A stretch of DNA of 64,000 nt from Pyronema omphalodes (Eukaryota > Ascomycota > Pezizomycetes > Pezizales > Pyronemataceae): assembly GCA_024516155.1 (NCBI GenBank), contig JAJJXM010000014.1:620001-684000 (forward strand), given 5' to 3'. Positions within the stretch are counted from its first letter, which is position 1; every line of letters starts with the position of its first letter. Below the pieces are notes generated by a model that saw only the letters and a list, made by a program, of their open reading frames with translations, was not told the DNA's origin and ran no database searches. This document shows, in pieces, positions 32,816 to 45,690 of the stretch. The translations under genes and the position numbers were made by a program.

Positions 32816-32900
32816 GGATATACACTGGATGACCAATTCTGATTTCCATAGTCACCGGAGACAGCATTTCCATTCTGCTGAACACTGAAACCATTCTGTT
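32816..32900 (-). pseudogene. B2 pseudogene, upstream exon remnant beyond the CACTA element
   Basis: Translated on the minus strand this gives a VQQNGNAVSGDYGN segment matching GVQQDRNPYSGDRG in exon 4 of B4 and RNPFSGNPG in B1. It continues toward the insertion point as B4 does toward its YRPVIYP segment. A stop lies just upstream. Earlier exons cannot be traced with confidence. Confidence 0.7.
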
Positions 32901-33906
32901 AGTCCCCGGCGTATTATGAGGATGCGGCAGAGATACGCCGAGTCCCGTTCGTGGAGTACGGATGATTCCGCGTGGGAACAAGAAACGAGGAGTCCGCAAT
33001 TGCATGGCATGATAATCCGTGAGCAGGCTGGGCTGTACGGAATGCTCTATTGCCTGGACGTTTGTCGTTTTCGGAATTAGCAGCCGAATATGTCGAGGAC
33101 AGAGAACTGATTGATGATCCCCATCACTCCATGTATTGTGGTGTCGTGCTCATTCCTTAGCCGAGTGGCATAGTACTTTAGAGTGATGTTGAGGTAGGAA
33201 TGGGCCGCTCGGAGATGATGGGTTGGTTGTTGGGAAAAGGTCTTGCTGGTTTATATAGTCCGGACCTCCATGATGGATGGGATCCAAAATCGACAAAGGG
33301 AGGTGGCAGGTTGAGAGAAGGTGGTGGGCAACGTGAAAAGGAATGCGAGGTAAGAGAGGTGTCCAAAGGAATACACAGAGGGAATGCAGGATTTATAGGA
33401 GTTCTCCAGATATTAGCGCCTTGGCTGTGCTGGAAAGAAGACAACTTAGGTTAGCGTGGGTCATTTTGCGCCCCATCGTCAAAAACAACTCTTGATAATG
33501 ACCCCTGCCTGAACTGGAAAACGAACAAGGGGTGTATGGAGTGAATAGGGAATTCGGTGATTTTCCAAGCGAAAAAAACAAATCCCTGTACGCGGCATAT
33601 TGCCATACCTGTACAATCATCCGTAGACCAGTCTGGGAGATATGTGACCACAAGATCCGATAACTCAAAGTGATGACGTGCAATCAACTTCATCCCCCGC
33701 GGTTTCAACCTGATGTTTGACAGTCCTCGTGTTCAAGATCCATCCATCAAGGGACCAGATATCAATTTTAGCCAAGACACGAATGGTATTTTTGGGTTGC
33801 GCGCCGAGAAGAAGCTTTACGGGTACGTCACTGTCCTACGGTTGATTGAATGCCTGGGCATGGCAGATCACTCGCTCCAACGGAAACGAGTGATGTCGAG
33901 CGTAAT
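32901..33906. other. Diverged 5' side of the B2 unit, no gene seen
   Basis: No protein-like frame is convincing. The block near 33420-33460 (CTTGGCTGTGCTGGAAAG ... GGTTAGCG) resembles a motif found near the 3' flank of B genes (12830, 40490, 55930). The right edge is the LINE target site. Confidence 0.35.
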
Positions 33907-33924
33907 AGTCAGTGCTTAGAGACA
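33907..33924. repeat. Left target-site duplication of the LINE
   Basis: AGTCAGTGCTTAGAGACA occurs here and again at 39957-39974, directly flanking the element. An 18-bp duplication is within the usual range for target-primed reverse transcription. Confidence 0.92.
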
Positions 33925-34030
33925 CACGCCACTCCAACGCTAATAAAACAACACGTTTTTCGCTTAATTATCCTAATCGGGAAGTCGGAGAGAACTCTCA
34001 CGGCTTCACGAATTCCACCCTCCGAGGCCC

Positions 34031-35852
34031 ATGGCTCCCATGAAGCCTCCCCCCCCTCCGCGCTTCGGCCTCACCTCCGATATGCGCATGTTCGGTGGCA
34101 GCAACTCATCCCGAGTCTCCACGCCTGCCCCCGCCGCCGAAGACGACGTGTTTGGGTCCTCCGCACCCGGCACCCCAACGCGTCCCAGTAAAGACGCCCC
34201 CTCCGCAGCCCCAGGATCAGGTTGGTCCTCGGGGAGCTCCCTTTCTTCGTGCCCCAGCACCGTGAAGAAACGCGCACACGTTGCGGCCTTCGGGTCGCTC
34301 GTGCAAAGCGAACTCCATTCCGCCCCCGCGGTAGGCTCCCAGGCCTCCCCCCAAGTCAGCGTGTCCCTTATGGACAAGTTGTCGGAGCGCCTCGCCGCTG
34401 CGGAGGAACGCTTGAAGGCTCTGGAGGAGCAAATACGTCTCCAGGAAGCCCGCCCATGCTCGTGCCCGCAGGCAAACCTCGCGACGTCGACCCAGTCTAC
34501 CGCCCTTCGCCAGCCCCACCCTGTTGGCACCCAACAGTCTGCTCAGGCAGAGAAATCCAGAACTTCCTCCGTTGTCGTAGGCATGCCCAAGGCTGCCCCC
34601 ATACCATCCCTCCCCGCCCTCCCGCGTGCGTCCAAACTCACCGCGGCCCAATCCTACGCCGCAAAGCTCCGCAGCAACCTCCCCGAGCTCCCCCCCCCCG
34701 CCCCCCCCTCCGGCGTGGCAGCTTGTTCCCTCACGCAAACAGCTGAAGGCCCCCCAACGCCCTCCCAACTTTTCCGTCCCCGAAAAGAACCTCGCCGCTG
34801 AAGATCGCCGCATGATCTTCGTCCGTCAGGAAGGCGCCCGCCCCTCGTCGAAACCAGACCAGGATTTCACGGCCGCCATCAACGTCTGCTTGCACCTCCG
34901 CGGTGCACCCCATTTCCACCGTGTAGCCCGAGTCTCCAGAAACTCGAAGGGAACGATCACGGCTACCACCAACCCGGGAGTGAGAGCGGACTCCCTGATA
35001 TCGTGCTACCGCAACGAGATCCTCAATGCCATCCGCGAGGTTGACCGCTTTGTGGTGGACGTCAAACCCATGGACAAATGGGTCAAGTTGAAAGTCCACG
35101 CCATCCCCCTCAATCGTTTTCTGGGTAGAGGAAGGAATGGCCTGCAAAAGCTTGAGCTTGAGTTGCAAGCCAACCACGACCAGCTCGAGGTCATCCCAGG
35201 TGCTCGTTGGTTAGGCAGCAGACGACGCATTCGCGAGCGCTTTGAACAGGGCGAGATTCAGTCGTCTTCAGCTGTCTTTTCGGTGAAGGGAACCCCCGCT
35301 GCGCAAATGCTCATCGCTCGGGGCGCCCTCCTAGGATCCTCTCGTTACCGCGTCGAGCTCTTCAACCGCGACGGCCCTGACAGTCAGTGCTCGGGCTGTC
35401 TTAAGTGGGGACACATTCGGGAGAAATGTCAAACCCCCGAGCTCTTCCGATGCCGATTCTGTGGTCAGCACCACGCTTCGGAGGAACACAAGTGCAGCAT
35501 GATAGGATGCTCCACCTCCAAGGGACTCCCGTGCCAGCATTCGAAGGAGTCTGCTCGTTGCGTTAATTGCAAAGGCAATCACTACGCCAATGCTCGCAAC
35601 TGCCCATCCCGCCTTGAAGCCTTCGCCCTGGCCCGTCAGCGTCGCCAGATATCTTCCTCCTCCGATCAAGCTTCCCCTGCAGCGGAGGCCTCGCAACCAG
35701 AAGCAGACCCCTCCTCTTCCGCCTCCAGCGATCCAAACGAATCCTCAACCACGGAGACCACATCAGCCCTCTCCACCCCCCGTCCTGCAGCCACGGCGTC
35801 TGACCCAGACGCTATGGTCGATGCCGAAGTGCCGGATAACACTCAATGCTGA
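34031..35852 (+). pseudogene. LINE ORF1 (gag-like), frameshifted
   Basis: Opens at the ATG at 34031 with a Pro/Ser/Ala-rich N-terminus and a short coiled-coil-like segment (LMDKLSERLAAAEERLKALE). The frame is lost in the C-rich stretch about 34689-34708, where runs of 9 and 8 Cs are split by a G, and continues in the next frame to 35852. The second part holds a nucleic-acid-binding region followed by three zinc knuckles: CSGCLKWGHIREKC, CRFCGQHHASEEHKC and CVNCKGNHYANARNC. Together they would make about 600 aa. The likely cause is a C-run length change. The last bases overlap the ORF2 start as ATGCTGA, a stop-start overlap seen in non-LTR elements that reinitiate translation. Confidence 0.9.
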
Positions 35853-38800
35853 AGTGCCTCACGGTACTTCAACTAAATTGCCGAAAGAGAGGTGAGGCTC
35901 TGACGGCGGTGATGGAGAGCGGTCTCGCTCTGGGTGCGGATGTGGTGTTGGTTCAGGAGCCCCCGACCTTCCAAGGTTGGCGCCATCCAGCCTACGAGTT
36001 CCTCTGGGGAGGAAGGGTTCTGACGGGGAGACGACGGGATTCGGCGTGGCAGCTTCGTCCACGAGAGGACTTGGCTGCGCCCGGGGAAGGTGACCTCCAG
36101 GTGCTGGATGTCACATGCAGAGGTCATAAACAAGTACGTATTGTAAATGTTTATGACGCTCCGCGGACTGATGATGGAGTGCGCCCTGCACGCAATGCAG
36201 ACTGGCGCAGGATTATAGGACGGGACACTATTCTTGCTGGCGATTTCAACGCTCACAGCAGAAGGTGGAACCCCCTGTGCGAGAGGCCACTCCATCATCA
36301 GTTCTTGGAAGATCTGATGGACTCATTCGATCTCCGCTATGTCGGTGATGGTAAGGAAACCCACACCCAAACGGGCCAGATCCGACATAGCGTTATCGAC
36401 TTAGTCCTGACGACGATGGAACTTGAAGCCCACGTGGTTGCGAAGCTCCTCGATGACCCGAATCACTCCACAACGTCCGATCATGAGGCGCTGATCTGGA
36501 AAGTGGACTCTGTGACGGTCCCAGAGGACTTCGACGCCCCAACCAGAGGATGGGCGGTTGGAGAATGGCTGGAGAGTGACGAAGGAGCGCAGAAAGCGGC
36601 GTTAGATTATCGCCATCGAAGCGAACGCAGACCGCTCCTATCCGATCACTGCTCCGAGAACGACGTTGAGGAAGAGGTGGTCTGGGTGCGTCAACAGCTG
36701 GTGGACATGCTGAACGCTCACGCTAGGAAGATCCGAATCACCGCTCGGTCTAAGAAGTGGTGGCACCCCGATGTTAAAGCAGCACGCAGCGAGTACGGCC
36801 GGAAACGGAGGGCAGCCAAGCGCGGTCAATGTTCGATAGAGGAAGAACATCGCCTCCGCAACGCCTACCTCAGCACCCAACGTCGCCACAAACGAGAGTG
36901 CTGGGTTTCTTTCTTGGAGGGAGCCAACGGGGAGGCGGTATGGAAAGTCCTTCGCGCAACCAAACCGCGAAATGCTGCGGTGGTTGGATCTCTTGAGGAT
37001 GAACACGGCAACCAGGCTGACGAGGAGGATGCCAAACGTCGTATGCTTGCAGACGTTTCTTTCCCTCCCCCGAACCCATACCCCGGTCACAGTGGCAACG
37101 CAGGCCCCCCAGGACGCGGATTCCTCCGAGTGACCCAAGAACTGGTCTCCGATTCGATCCACGGTCAGAGCAACTCCAAGGCTCCGGGTGGTGACGGGTT
37201 AGGAGTACCTATTATCAAGGCGCTCATGCGATGGACCCTGAACGGGTGACTTCCATCGTCTATCACTGCGTGCGGCTAGGATTCCACCCAACCGACTGGA
37301 AAACTGCCAAAGGAGTCTGTATCCCCAAACCGGGGAAGACTTCCTACCGCAAAGCGAAGAGTTTCCGTATCATCTCTCTTTTAAGCTGTCTGGGAAAGTT
37401 AGTTGAAAAGGTAGTCGCCACCCTCATCGCGGAGGAGGCCGAGAGGCTACACGCTTTTCACGCTGGGCAATTTGGTGGGAGGAGAGGTCGCTCCGCCGTC
37501 GACGCCGCGGCAGTCTTGATTGAGGCGGTGGAATTCGCTTGGGAGAAGCAGAAACTTGCGGGAGCTCTAATGATGGACGTTAAAGGGGCCTTTCCCACTG
37601 TCAACCGAGACTGCCTTATGCGGAAAATGCGGCGAGCAGGCATGGATGAATGCTACGTGCGGTGGGTGTCTTCGTTTATGAGTGGTCGAAGAGTCGAGAT
37701 ATCACTAGGCGGTGACTCAGGTACACCCATCGAGACGAACACCGGCCTCCCCCAAGGATCCCCCGTGTCCCCAGTCCTTTTCTTGATCTATATAGCCGAT
37801 CTCGCTGATTATGTTGAATCAAGAGTCCCCAAGGTGACAGGCCTGTCGTTTGTCGATGACGTGACCTGGATCGTGACCGGTGATTCTGCTCGGGAGGTCT
37901 CCGATAAGCTTGAACGGTGTGCAAACGCTTGCTCGTGGTGGGCCTCCACCAACGCGGTGGTGTTTGAAACAGACAAGACGGAAGCCATGCTTTTTTCTCG
38001 ACGGAGGGGAGAGGCTAACCCTGACGAGGTCACAGTCTCGGTAGGTCCTCACCAGATCCCGTTCGCCTCGTCAGCCATCCGTTGGCTCGGCTTTTGGCTC
38101 GATCCAAAGCTCACTCTTAACCACCATCACCAAAAGTGGTTGACCAAAGCCAGGCAACAGCATGCTCGTCTTGCGAGGCTTTGTCGTGCTCAGGGACTCC
38201 CTCCGCGGAGCACTGCTAACCTACAAAAGGCGGTAGTCCAGTCAGTGGCTATGTATGGTGCGGAGATTAACGCAGTCCGGCGCCTAAAAGGCAAGAGCTC
38301 GGGACGCACTGCTCGGCTGCAACTGCTCCTCAATAAGCAAGCACGAGCGGTCACGGGGTGCTTCAAAACGACCCCACTCGGCTTCTTGATGGCTGAAAGT
38401 GCCGTACGCCCAGCGGAAGCGCTCATCAAAGGCCGAGAAGCAAAATTTCGGTCACGCCTTCTCACTCGCCCCCGCCCCGCCCCCCCCTCGACCGGCACTC
38501 AACCGTCCCCGACCGCTGCGGCTATCACTCGGCTGCTTAAAAGCACGGAAAAAGCATGTGGATTCGAAGCAGTCGAAAATGTCACAGTCCCCGACCGCTT
38601 TCGTCGCTTCCCCGTGGTGATCGCACCCAGGGCTGAAGCTGAAACCTTCGCCCGGAACTGGAGGAACCTCACGTCCACGACATGCATCTGGACAGATGGC
38701 TCTCGAATGGAGGGACATACGGGAGCGGGAGTAGTCCGCTACATCAACGGAGCTTTTCGTTCCTCCCAGCACTACTTGGGTCGTCATACGGAGGTGTTCG

Positions 38801-39621
38801 ACGCTGAGCTCTACGCCATCTGGCGAGGGCTCAAGGAGTTCCATTCCAATCACTTCTGGGACCCCAACTCGAATACCAAAGCGATCGTGTTTTCGGACGC
38901 CCAGGCTGCTCTCAAGCGTCTGGAGTCTGACACCCCCGGTCCCGGCCAAGAGCTCGCCAAACTTATCTCCCGCGAAGCCTACTACCTCCTCTTTGACTCC
39001 GGTATCGAGGTGGAATTCCATTGGATCCCGGGCCACAGCGATATCCCCGAAAACGAGGAAGCGGATCGAGTAGCTAAAGAAGCGTCGAAGCATCGCTGCG
39101 ACTCCCGTATGCTCAAACGGTGTGACGACCCAGTGTGTGCTGTTCCGGCGTGGGCTTCCCTGGCGCACCTCAACCGGATCGCAACGGAAACGACATCGAC
39201 TATCACTCGTCGCTGGATTAAGCAACAAACAGCGACCAGCCGTTCCTTCCGCCCCCGCCAGAAATGGGGCATCCGCCCTGAATTGGTCTCCCTACCCAAA
39301 CGCCGAGCAGCTGTGTTCCTCCAGCTTGCTTCAGGCCACGCCCTCATCGGCACCCATCTGGTGCGCGTTAAGAAAAAAGAGTCGGACCGGTGCTGGTGGT
39401 GCCAGTCAGAAAAAAGACAAACCAGAGGCCATTTGTTTGGAGAATGCCCCCGCTGGCGAAAGGAGTTCAAGACGTTGAAAGAGGAGGTTGAGAGAATACG
39501 GGGACGGAGGGGAAGGCCGAGAGGAAGGCTTAAGGTGGTGGATTTATTTAGGGACGATCGACTCACGAAAGCGATCTTGGAATTTTTATCTGCAACGGAG
39601 ATAGGCAGAAGATACGTATAG
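35846..39621 (+). pseudogene. LINE ORF2 (endonuclease, reverse transcriptase, RNase H), frameshifted
   Basis: From the ATG at 35846 the endonuclease motifs appear in order: LQLNCRK, VLVQEP, ILAGDFNAHSRRWN, SVIDLVLT and TSDHEAL. At about 37230 the frame breaks: ALMRW runs into TLNG-stop in one frame and MDPERVTSIVYH continues in the next, consistent with loss of one G from a W-D-P-E-R codon string. The reverse transcriptase follows with DVKGAF (motif A), GLPQGSPVSPVLF (B) and FVDD (C, where many LINEs have YADD). RNase H shows TDGS, the catalytic Glu in VFDAEL, SDAQAA and HWIPGHSDIPENEEAD. A CWWC...H....C motif lies near the C-terminus. With one base restored the product would be about 1,258 aa. 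Confidence 0.93.
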
Positions 39622-39956
39622 GCATGGGCAGAAGGGCCAGGTGCTTGGAGGGCGAATTGTAAATTTTTTCATTACTTTTCTTTTGATTTTCACGATTTTT
39701 TCTTTTTAGTTATAAGAGGGGAAGGTGTGAGCGATACGGGGGACTGTCAGGTTTCGGCTGGGGTTTAGGATTTTTTGTTTCTTTTTGGGTGTTTCTTTAT
39801 TTACTTATCTTTTCGGGGACGTCACGGGGAGCAGGAGATTGGGGAGCCTCTTTAGGTGGTCTCGGCCACGAGGACAGGAAAAACGGATTTAGTTTCCCGC
39901 ATAGGCCTTAAAGGCCTCGAACGGTGTATGATTAAAATCAAAATCAAATCAAATCA

Positions 39957-39974
39957 AGTCAGTGCTTAGAGACA
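39957..39974. repeat. Right target-site duplication of the LINE
   Basis: AGTCAGTGCTTAGAGACA, the exact partner of 33907-33924, follows the A-rich tail. Confidence 0.92.
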
Positions 39975-41240
39975 AGCGTGAACCAGTTACTCGGTTCTTC
40001 CCTTCAGGAGGCCATCCCACACAAGACGGCAATGGTCCTAAGATGTAGCGTTAGTGATGAAATGAACATAAACCCTAGGGTTCAGCATCTACAGCCGCGA
40101 TTCTGACGACCTGCTGCGCCTACAAGGCCCATGGACAAAACGACACGTTTTGGTCGTTCAAAAGTAAGAGAAAAAATCAAACAGAAGACATCTGAACAAC
40201 CATTAATAGTATTCCAATGCGCAATCAGTTTGCAATCCAGTTCCAAAGTCAACATCGGACTATCATCATTTCTGCAACTGCGAGATATCCTAAGAGTCCC
40301 GGAAACGACGATGATTGTAGTCTGGCTGGCGAAATAATTCGGAGCTTCAATCTGATTGATGGAAACGATTTAGATGTCTAAGAACTGGCCTTGTAAGATT
40401 TCTGGCATGGTTCCAACGCAGATTAAGCAGAGGAAGGGGGGGGGGGGGGGCAGATCGAACGTTGGAGAAGTGTATCTTGAAAGTCTTGGCTGTGTTGAAG
40501 TAAAGTAAAACTTGGTTAGCGTGAACAGTGTCATACAGAATGACAAGTGTTTGTTCTAGTGAGAAACCCCTCGGTGATTTCAACAGAGAACAGTCCCACA
40601 GCCCTGCAACACCGCTATCCGCTGTGAAGACATTGTCATGAAACCGTCCCATAAGAAGGACGTCACAGTTTGACATTAATGAAATGCTACCAGCCTTTTC
40701 TTCCTTAATTTAACTGCAAGCTGACCGAGGATTGTTAGGACTATGTACATCATATCTATCCTTTCAACAAACAAAGACACTAGGATATCGGAAATCCACG
40801 ACGTCTGATTGAACGACCAAGTTGTATTCACTGGACTATAGTCTCCACGAAGATCAAAACCGTTATCGCCTGAATCTGTTCCTTTTTTATCCTCTCGAAC
40901 GTATTATTCTGACACTTCCCACGTCTTATAGGAATTTTGAACATTATTGTCCTTTCCACCCCATCCTTGCTGATGGAACCGGACGCCTAAAGCTAAACAA
41001 TGAGGCAAAATCGGCAAATCTGTTGTCCAAACCGCCTAACCCGACACTGCAGACGCTTTTGGTCACCTGATTCAGGCAATCACTAGACGAACTATCGACG
41101 TTGCTGAATAATACCTGTCACGCGTGTGAGCACCTCCACCTCCATGCTGAATGGTAGAGAGAGACTTACCAGACCTTTGTCATGACCACCAACGTAACAC
41201 TCCCGTCCGAACCACAAACACCAGAAACACCAGCAACAGT
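39975..41240. other. 3' flank of B3
   Basis: Contains a 13-14-base G run near 40437-40450 and, at about 40490, a CTTGGCTGTGTTGAAG ... GGTTAGCG motif shared with other B 3' flanks. The interval is much shorter than the usual Z-B spacer, and there is no Z gene to its left, so this unit is truncated. No gene is supported. Confidence 0.4.
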
Positions 41241-43446
41241 CTACCTATCAGCTTCACCGCGCCATTCAATATGTCCGGGGGCTTCATCTGCGACAAAATC
41301 ATCGCCACCGTTTGCGGCAAAAGGAACAGAATATGTCGGCAGGCCCAGGAGCTGCCGGGCAGACGCAACGTCCATGCCAACAAGCGATAGACCAAGGGTT
41401 TCTGCAGCGGGCTGATCCTGCGCGTGAATTTGTTCTACTCTCTCGAAGATGGGATCTGCGGCAGTCACGGCGCGAACATTCTCAGACGGCGATCCATAAA
41501 TGACATTGGTATATGCACCATAGGCAGAGGTTTCATGCCAGTCATTTGACAGGTCCTCGTCATCTTCGTTGAATGGGAGAAAAAGTGGTTGCTCGACCTC
41601 TGCAGCAGCATCGAGGTACCAATCGGGGTTTTCTTCGTCGCCAACGCCGATGTGATAGAGTTGCGCGGCAAAATCAGTTAAAGCCGAAGCTTCTGGCCTT
41701 GCGGCATCTACGGCAGTCGAGACAACAGGAGCGGGATCCGGAGTAGATGACGCTGAGGGGAGGGCAGTCGTATCATCAGGCTGTGGGATTGAAGGTCAGT
41801 ATCAAATTGATTCGCTTTCAAGAATGAACACTTACAAACAAAGGTCCATGTGCCATACAACGCTGCGGCGTGACAACCGAGTCGACGATTGCATTCGTCG
41901 CGACGGATTCTGCAGGCGTAACAGGCGCGGAGACACTAGCATCAGATCCCGCGCCAGTGCTCCTACTGGCAGCAACCGCAATATTACTACCAGCGGAGCG
42001 CGCGTCTCTTGCTGCCTTTCTTGCCGCCGTTCTTTGCTCCTGCCGCTGCTTCTCGGACTTTTGCTTGCTGCACTTCTCCGTAATGTGTGCTTCTGCCAAT
42101 GCCCACGAAGTCGTTGGGTGTCGCAAACGGAAGCGTCTGATAGCCCGAAGCTGCTGCACAGGGGGAACCTCGTGCCAGAGAAGAACGGTCCCAACTCGCC
42201 ATGGCAACATGCAGAGCTTCAAAGTCTCTCCTTGAGACGGGAACTTTGTCTGATTATCAGCAGGCAGGACGTCGCTGTCTGGGTCATCGGGCCCAGCCAA
42301 CACGGGGGCGCCGGATAGGTCGACCCCCGGGGCAGCACTGTGCCAAACGGGACCAGAAGGAGCTATTTCTGGCAAAGCGGCATCTGTGTTCTCGGAAGTT
42401 GCTGAAGTTTCCGGTTCGGAAATGTCCATAGTCCCTGACGAAGGAGAGACCTGGAGCGAAGTCGAAACGGATGTCATGCCCGCCGGCTGCTCGGTGGTGC
42501 AAATAGCGAAACAGTGCTGGAGCTCCGGGGGTATAGCAGGTGCACGACTGTTGCGATTCCTCTTCTTAGGTGGCTGCACTGCATTGGAATTCCTTAATTC
42601 AACGGCGGCAGAAGACGCAGGCTGATTCTCCGCTGTGGCCTTATGCTGGCGGGCCCTCTTTCGACTAGGTGTCACCTTTTGCAGTATTCCCGCATTATAT
42701 TCCAACACTCTCGGAGAAGCCTGATCTGAAGTAGATGCAGCAGGTCCGGCAATAAGAGTACCAGAAGCGCTAGAGGCATTGGTGGCTGGAGCTATACCAG
42801 CAAGCAGCGGGCTGTGATGTCCAAGGTATTGCAGCTGTTGGGTGGGACAGGTCACTGCGGGATATAGGCTGGACAGTTGAATTCGACGTCCAGGGTTTCC
42901 GGAGAAAGGGTTCCTGTATTGTCGATCACCGGGTTCAGTCTGTACGTTGCTTGTATGGGTAGCCGATCCAGGAGGAGTACCTCCCGTCTGGCTCACCGAG
43001 TTCTGATACAATGCGGGGAGAAAAGGCGACGAGGGTGTCCCAAAATGTTGGAATGACTCGTTCAGCTGAGACTGAGCCAATTGCGGAGGACTATCAACAG
43101 TTATCAGAATTTTTCCGAGAAAACAGGGTGAAAAATTAGCATACCTCCAGGAACTTCCAGTCGCTTGAACAGAGGCGAGAAGATCGAGCACCCTACAGAA
43201 GACGATTATGGTCAGCGACCGGCGGCAGCTGGATAATACCAACTGCTAGAACAATTACAGGCAGTGGGAGATGATAGTATGACCTACACCGCTGTAAAGG
43301 TATCGGCTGGAGGAGTATCTCTCGCACCGGTGACAGTATTCATAGCAGGAGAGTTGGTATTGCTGCTTCTGATCGGCATCAACATGATGTATGGTCACCG
43401 TGGATTGTCAGGAAACTTACTCGTCTGGGTTGCCAAAGGTTTCCAT
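41241..43446 (-). CDS. B3: multi-exon putative nuclear protein
   Basis: Five exons give 647 aa: 43446-43421, 43362-43288, 43192-43145, 43090-41836 and 41780-41241, with GT-AG introns and frame kept. Starts METFGNPD. Exons 1-4 closely match B1, including the core GPDDPDSDVLPADNQTKF, ETLKLCMLPW, RAIRRFRLRHPTTSW and the charged KCSKQKSEKQRQEQRTAARK helix, plus basic clusters SRKRAR and PKKRNRN. The last exon is distinct: acidic NEDDEDLSNDWHE, then DPIFERVEQIHAQDQ and DVASARQLLGLPTYSVPF, only distantly like the B1/B2/B4 tail. This is probably the ancestral partner of the B1 N-terminal part. The gene appears intact and is not paired with a Z gene on its 3' side. Function unknown. Confidence 0.75.
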
Positions 43447-45690
43447 TGCGTCTGAATGCTTGAATGGTGAGTGTTGGTTATGATAGTAAACAATATCTGC
43501 GTGTGATCTTGATTATTCTGTTGCTGTGAGGAGGATGGTAAGAAATCGAGTATGGTTCTGTGACGCGATCGCCTATGTATAGGTGGGTGGTCCAACAACC
43601 TCAAACTTTCAACACTTTGCATACCTTCCAACCTTGAATGAAAAGCTGAGCGCTACTACAGACAGTGAGGGCCAAAGAGCTTGACTCTGCTGGGTCGCTG
43701 CCTCCCTGGCAACATCAGGGTCAATTACTGTTTACTGAGCACTCACAGCGATTTAGCTATAGCTATGGTGCCTGTTACGACGGGGTCAACTGAAATTGCA
43801 GGTGCAACATATGGAACGAATGAACGAGGTCGCTGTTTACCTTACAATGAGCCACGGATGCTCACATTTCACTGCACATGCATGTAGCTTGGAATTGGGA
43901 ACTTTGATTATAAAATCTCTGGTATAAATGAGTGACATTTTTACTTTTCCATTTCAACGCGATGTTTGTAATCAGCTGCGTAAGAATATCTGGGTCGGAC
44001 CTATTGCCGTTTGCGATGTTTGGTGAAGGAAACTCTCAAGCCTGGAAGGACTCGTACAACGCCGGAGATCCCTATTCAATTCGACAATGCGAAAGCTCCG
44101 AAAATCAAAATAAAATAGAATGCAGATGCAGATGCACAGGCCGTATTTGCATGGATGAATTTGAAGTTGACTACTTGAAATAGTTCCAACGGATTTTTGT
44201 TTTATTTATGAAACAATGGCTGTTATTATCCAGCGCCCGGTGGTTAGAAATTTAGACGTACCCCTGCCAGGCCAGTGAGTGGAGAGGAGGGGGGGGGGGG
44301 GGGGGGGGGGGGGCGAGAACGTATAAGTACCGGCCCTCCGCTGCATTAGCTGGCAGACATTTGTTGAAACCAGGCAATCTCCATGCAGCACGACCAGAAG
44401 ATTGCTTCCATGTGAACAACGAACATCGTCTACGTTTCCGGAGCACAAAACTTGCTTGCATTTTGTGCTCAAGCACTTAGCACTGCTCAAATCTGATCCT
44501 TTGATGTTGGGAATCTCAAAGCAGTTATTTCTACGGGCTTTGGCGTTATAAAGTTTGACAGGTTGAAGGGACTGTGTGGGTTGAATGGGATTACTACCGA
44601 TCCCCCTATGGTGTTGTTGGTACGCACAACCTGTGGACTGCTATGACCAGATTTGATTACACCGGTAACACTTTTCAAAAAATGTACGAAGCAGCTTTGA
44701 TTTTCAAATCCACCGATCTATTATTTATACATATCATCGTAATTCAAGCCATCCTGCGTCATTTCCGTGATTCCCTGAATACCATGATACCACAGGGGAA
44801 CAGCGCTGACCAAAGCTGAGCACTTTAACGCAAGTTCTATATGCTGAGAATAATCGGTACACGAAATCGTACGAATGGCATATTGGTAAGGATGTAAGGG
44901 TTGAAAGTGTGGATTTTTATTGACTATCAACCATGCTCCGTGACGAGTGCCAAACGAAGAGTTCTCTCCCATCCGAAATCAATCAAGTACCGCTTCTTTT
45001 CTATCATTCTGAGAGAATGTAATCCCCTACCATGATTGGAACCTCTCATTTTTGTATCCGAAATCCTATTCACTGATGATAACTTCGTGATTGATTGAAA
45101 GGCGCACTGTGCGAAATGTTCCCCATTGCCCCATCATATGCAGAACTACTTTTACAAGTACAATGTAAAATGAACTTCAGTCAAAAAGATTGAAAATAAA
45201 AAGGTGTACATCAATAAACAAGCAGTCCATACAAATAAAAAAACCGTCCAAGCAAAATGTCGCAATTCTGTAAATGAAGGCCAGCGCGATTCTATACTCA
45301 CGGCCATTAATTACGTAATGATTATGAAAATCCCACTCTTCATGCCAGGTATTCAGGCGTAATGCCTTCCTGAAAGTCTTCCAAGTTGGTAAATTGTTTG
45401 GACATGGCCATTGAGCGTGATTGTTGTATCAAGAGAGACTAGACATAATGTATAACTCGGAACCACAGAAGTTGTCGCCGTCAGCCTATCCTGAGATCTC
45501 ACGTTCACATGCAAAGAGAAAGGCCATTCCCGGAACGAGTAGCTGTATGAAAAAAGTAAGCCGACACCGGCTCACCAAGATGCGAAAGGAACATATATAA
45601 AATCAAACCAGTACGAGATACGGTGAATCCAACAGCTAGACGCACGGCAAATCAGGATTCTGTTATTTTTAAATCGTTGAGACTATCCAT
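43447..45690. other. 5' flank of B3
   Basis: Parallel to 15758-18000 upstream of B1, with roughly 95 percent similarity by eye and a 25-base G run at 44289-44313 where the B1 copy has 20. It ends abruptly at 45691, where the sequence jumps into the middle of a Z gene. Confidence 0.5.

Larger units (their letters stand above)
33925..39956 (+). mobile_element. Full-length Tad1-like LINE retrotransposon, 6,032 bp
   Basis: The element is bounded by an 18-bp target duplication and ends in an A-rich repetitive tail (AAAATCAAAATCAAATCAAATCA type). ORF1 carries CCHC zinc knuckles. ORF2 carries an AP-type endonuclease, reverse transcriptase, RNase H and a C-terminal Cys/His motif, the domain order of the fungal Tad1 clade. 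Both ORFs contain one frameshift, so this copy appears unable to make its proteins, but the intact target duplication and few defects suggest recent insertion. GC content is clearly higher than in the surrounding DNA. Confidence 0.93.

Noticed and set aside
34217..34813. Long antisense and alternate-frame ORFs within the LINE
   Set aside because: They are shadows caused by high GC content opposite ORF1 and ORF2, whose domains are clear on the plus strand.
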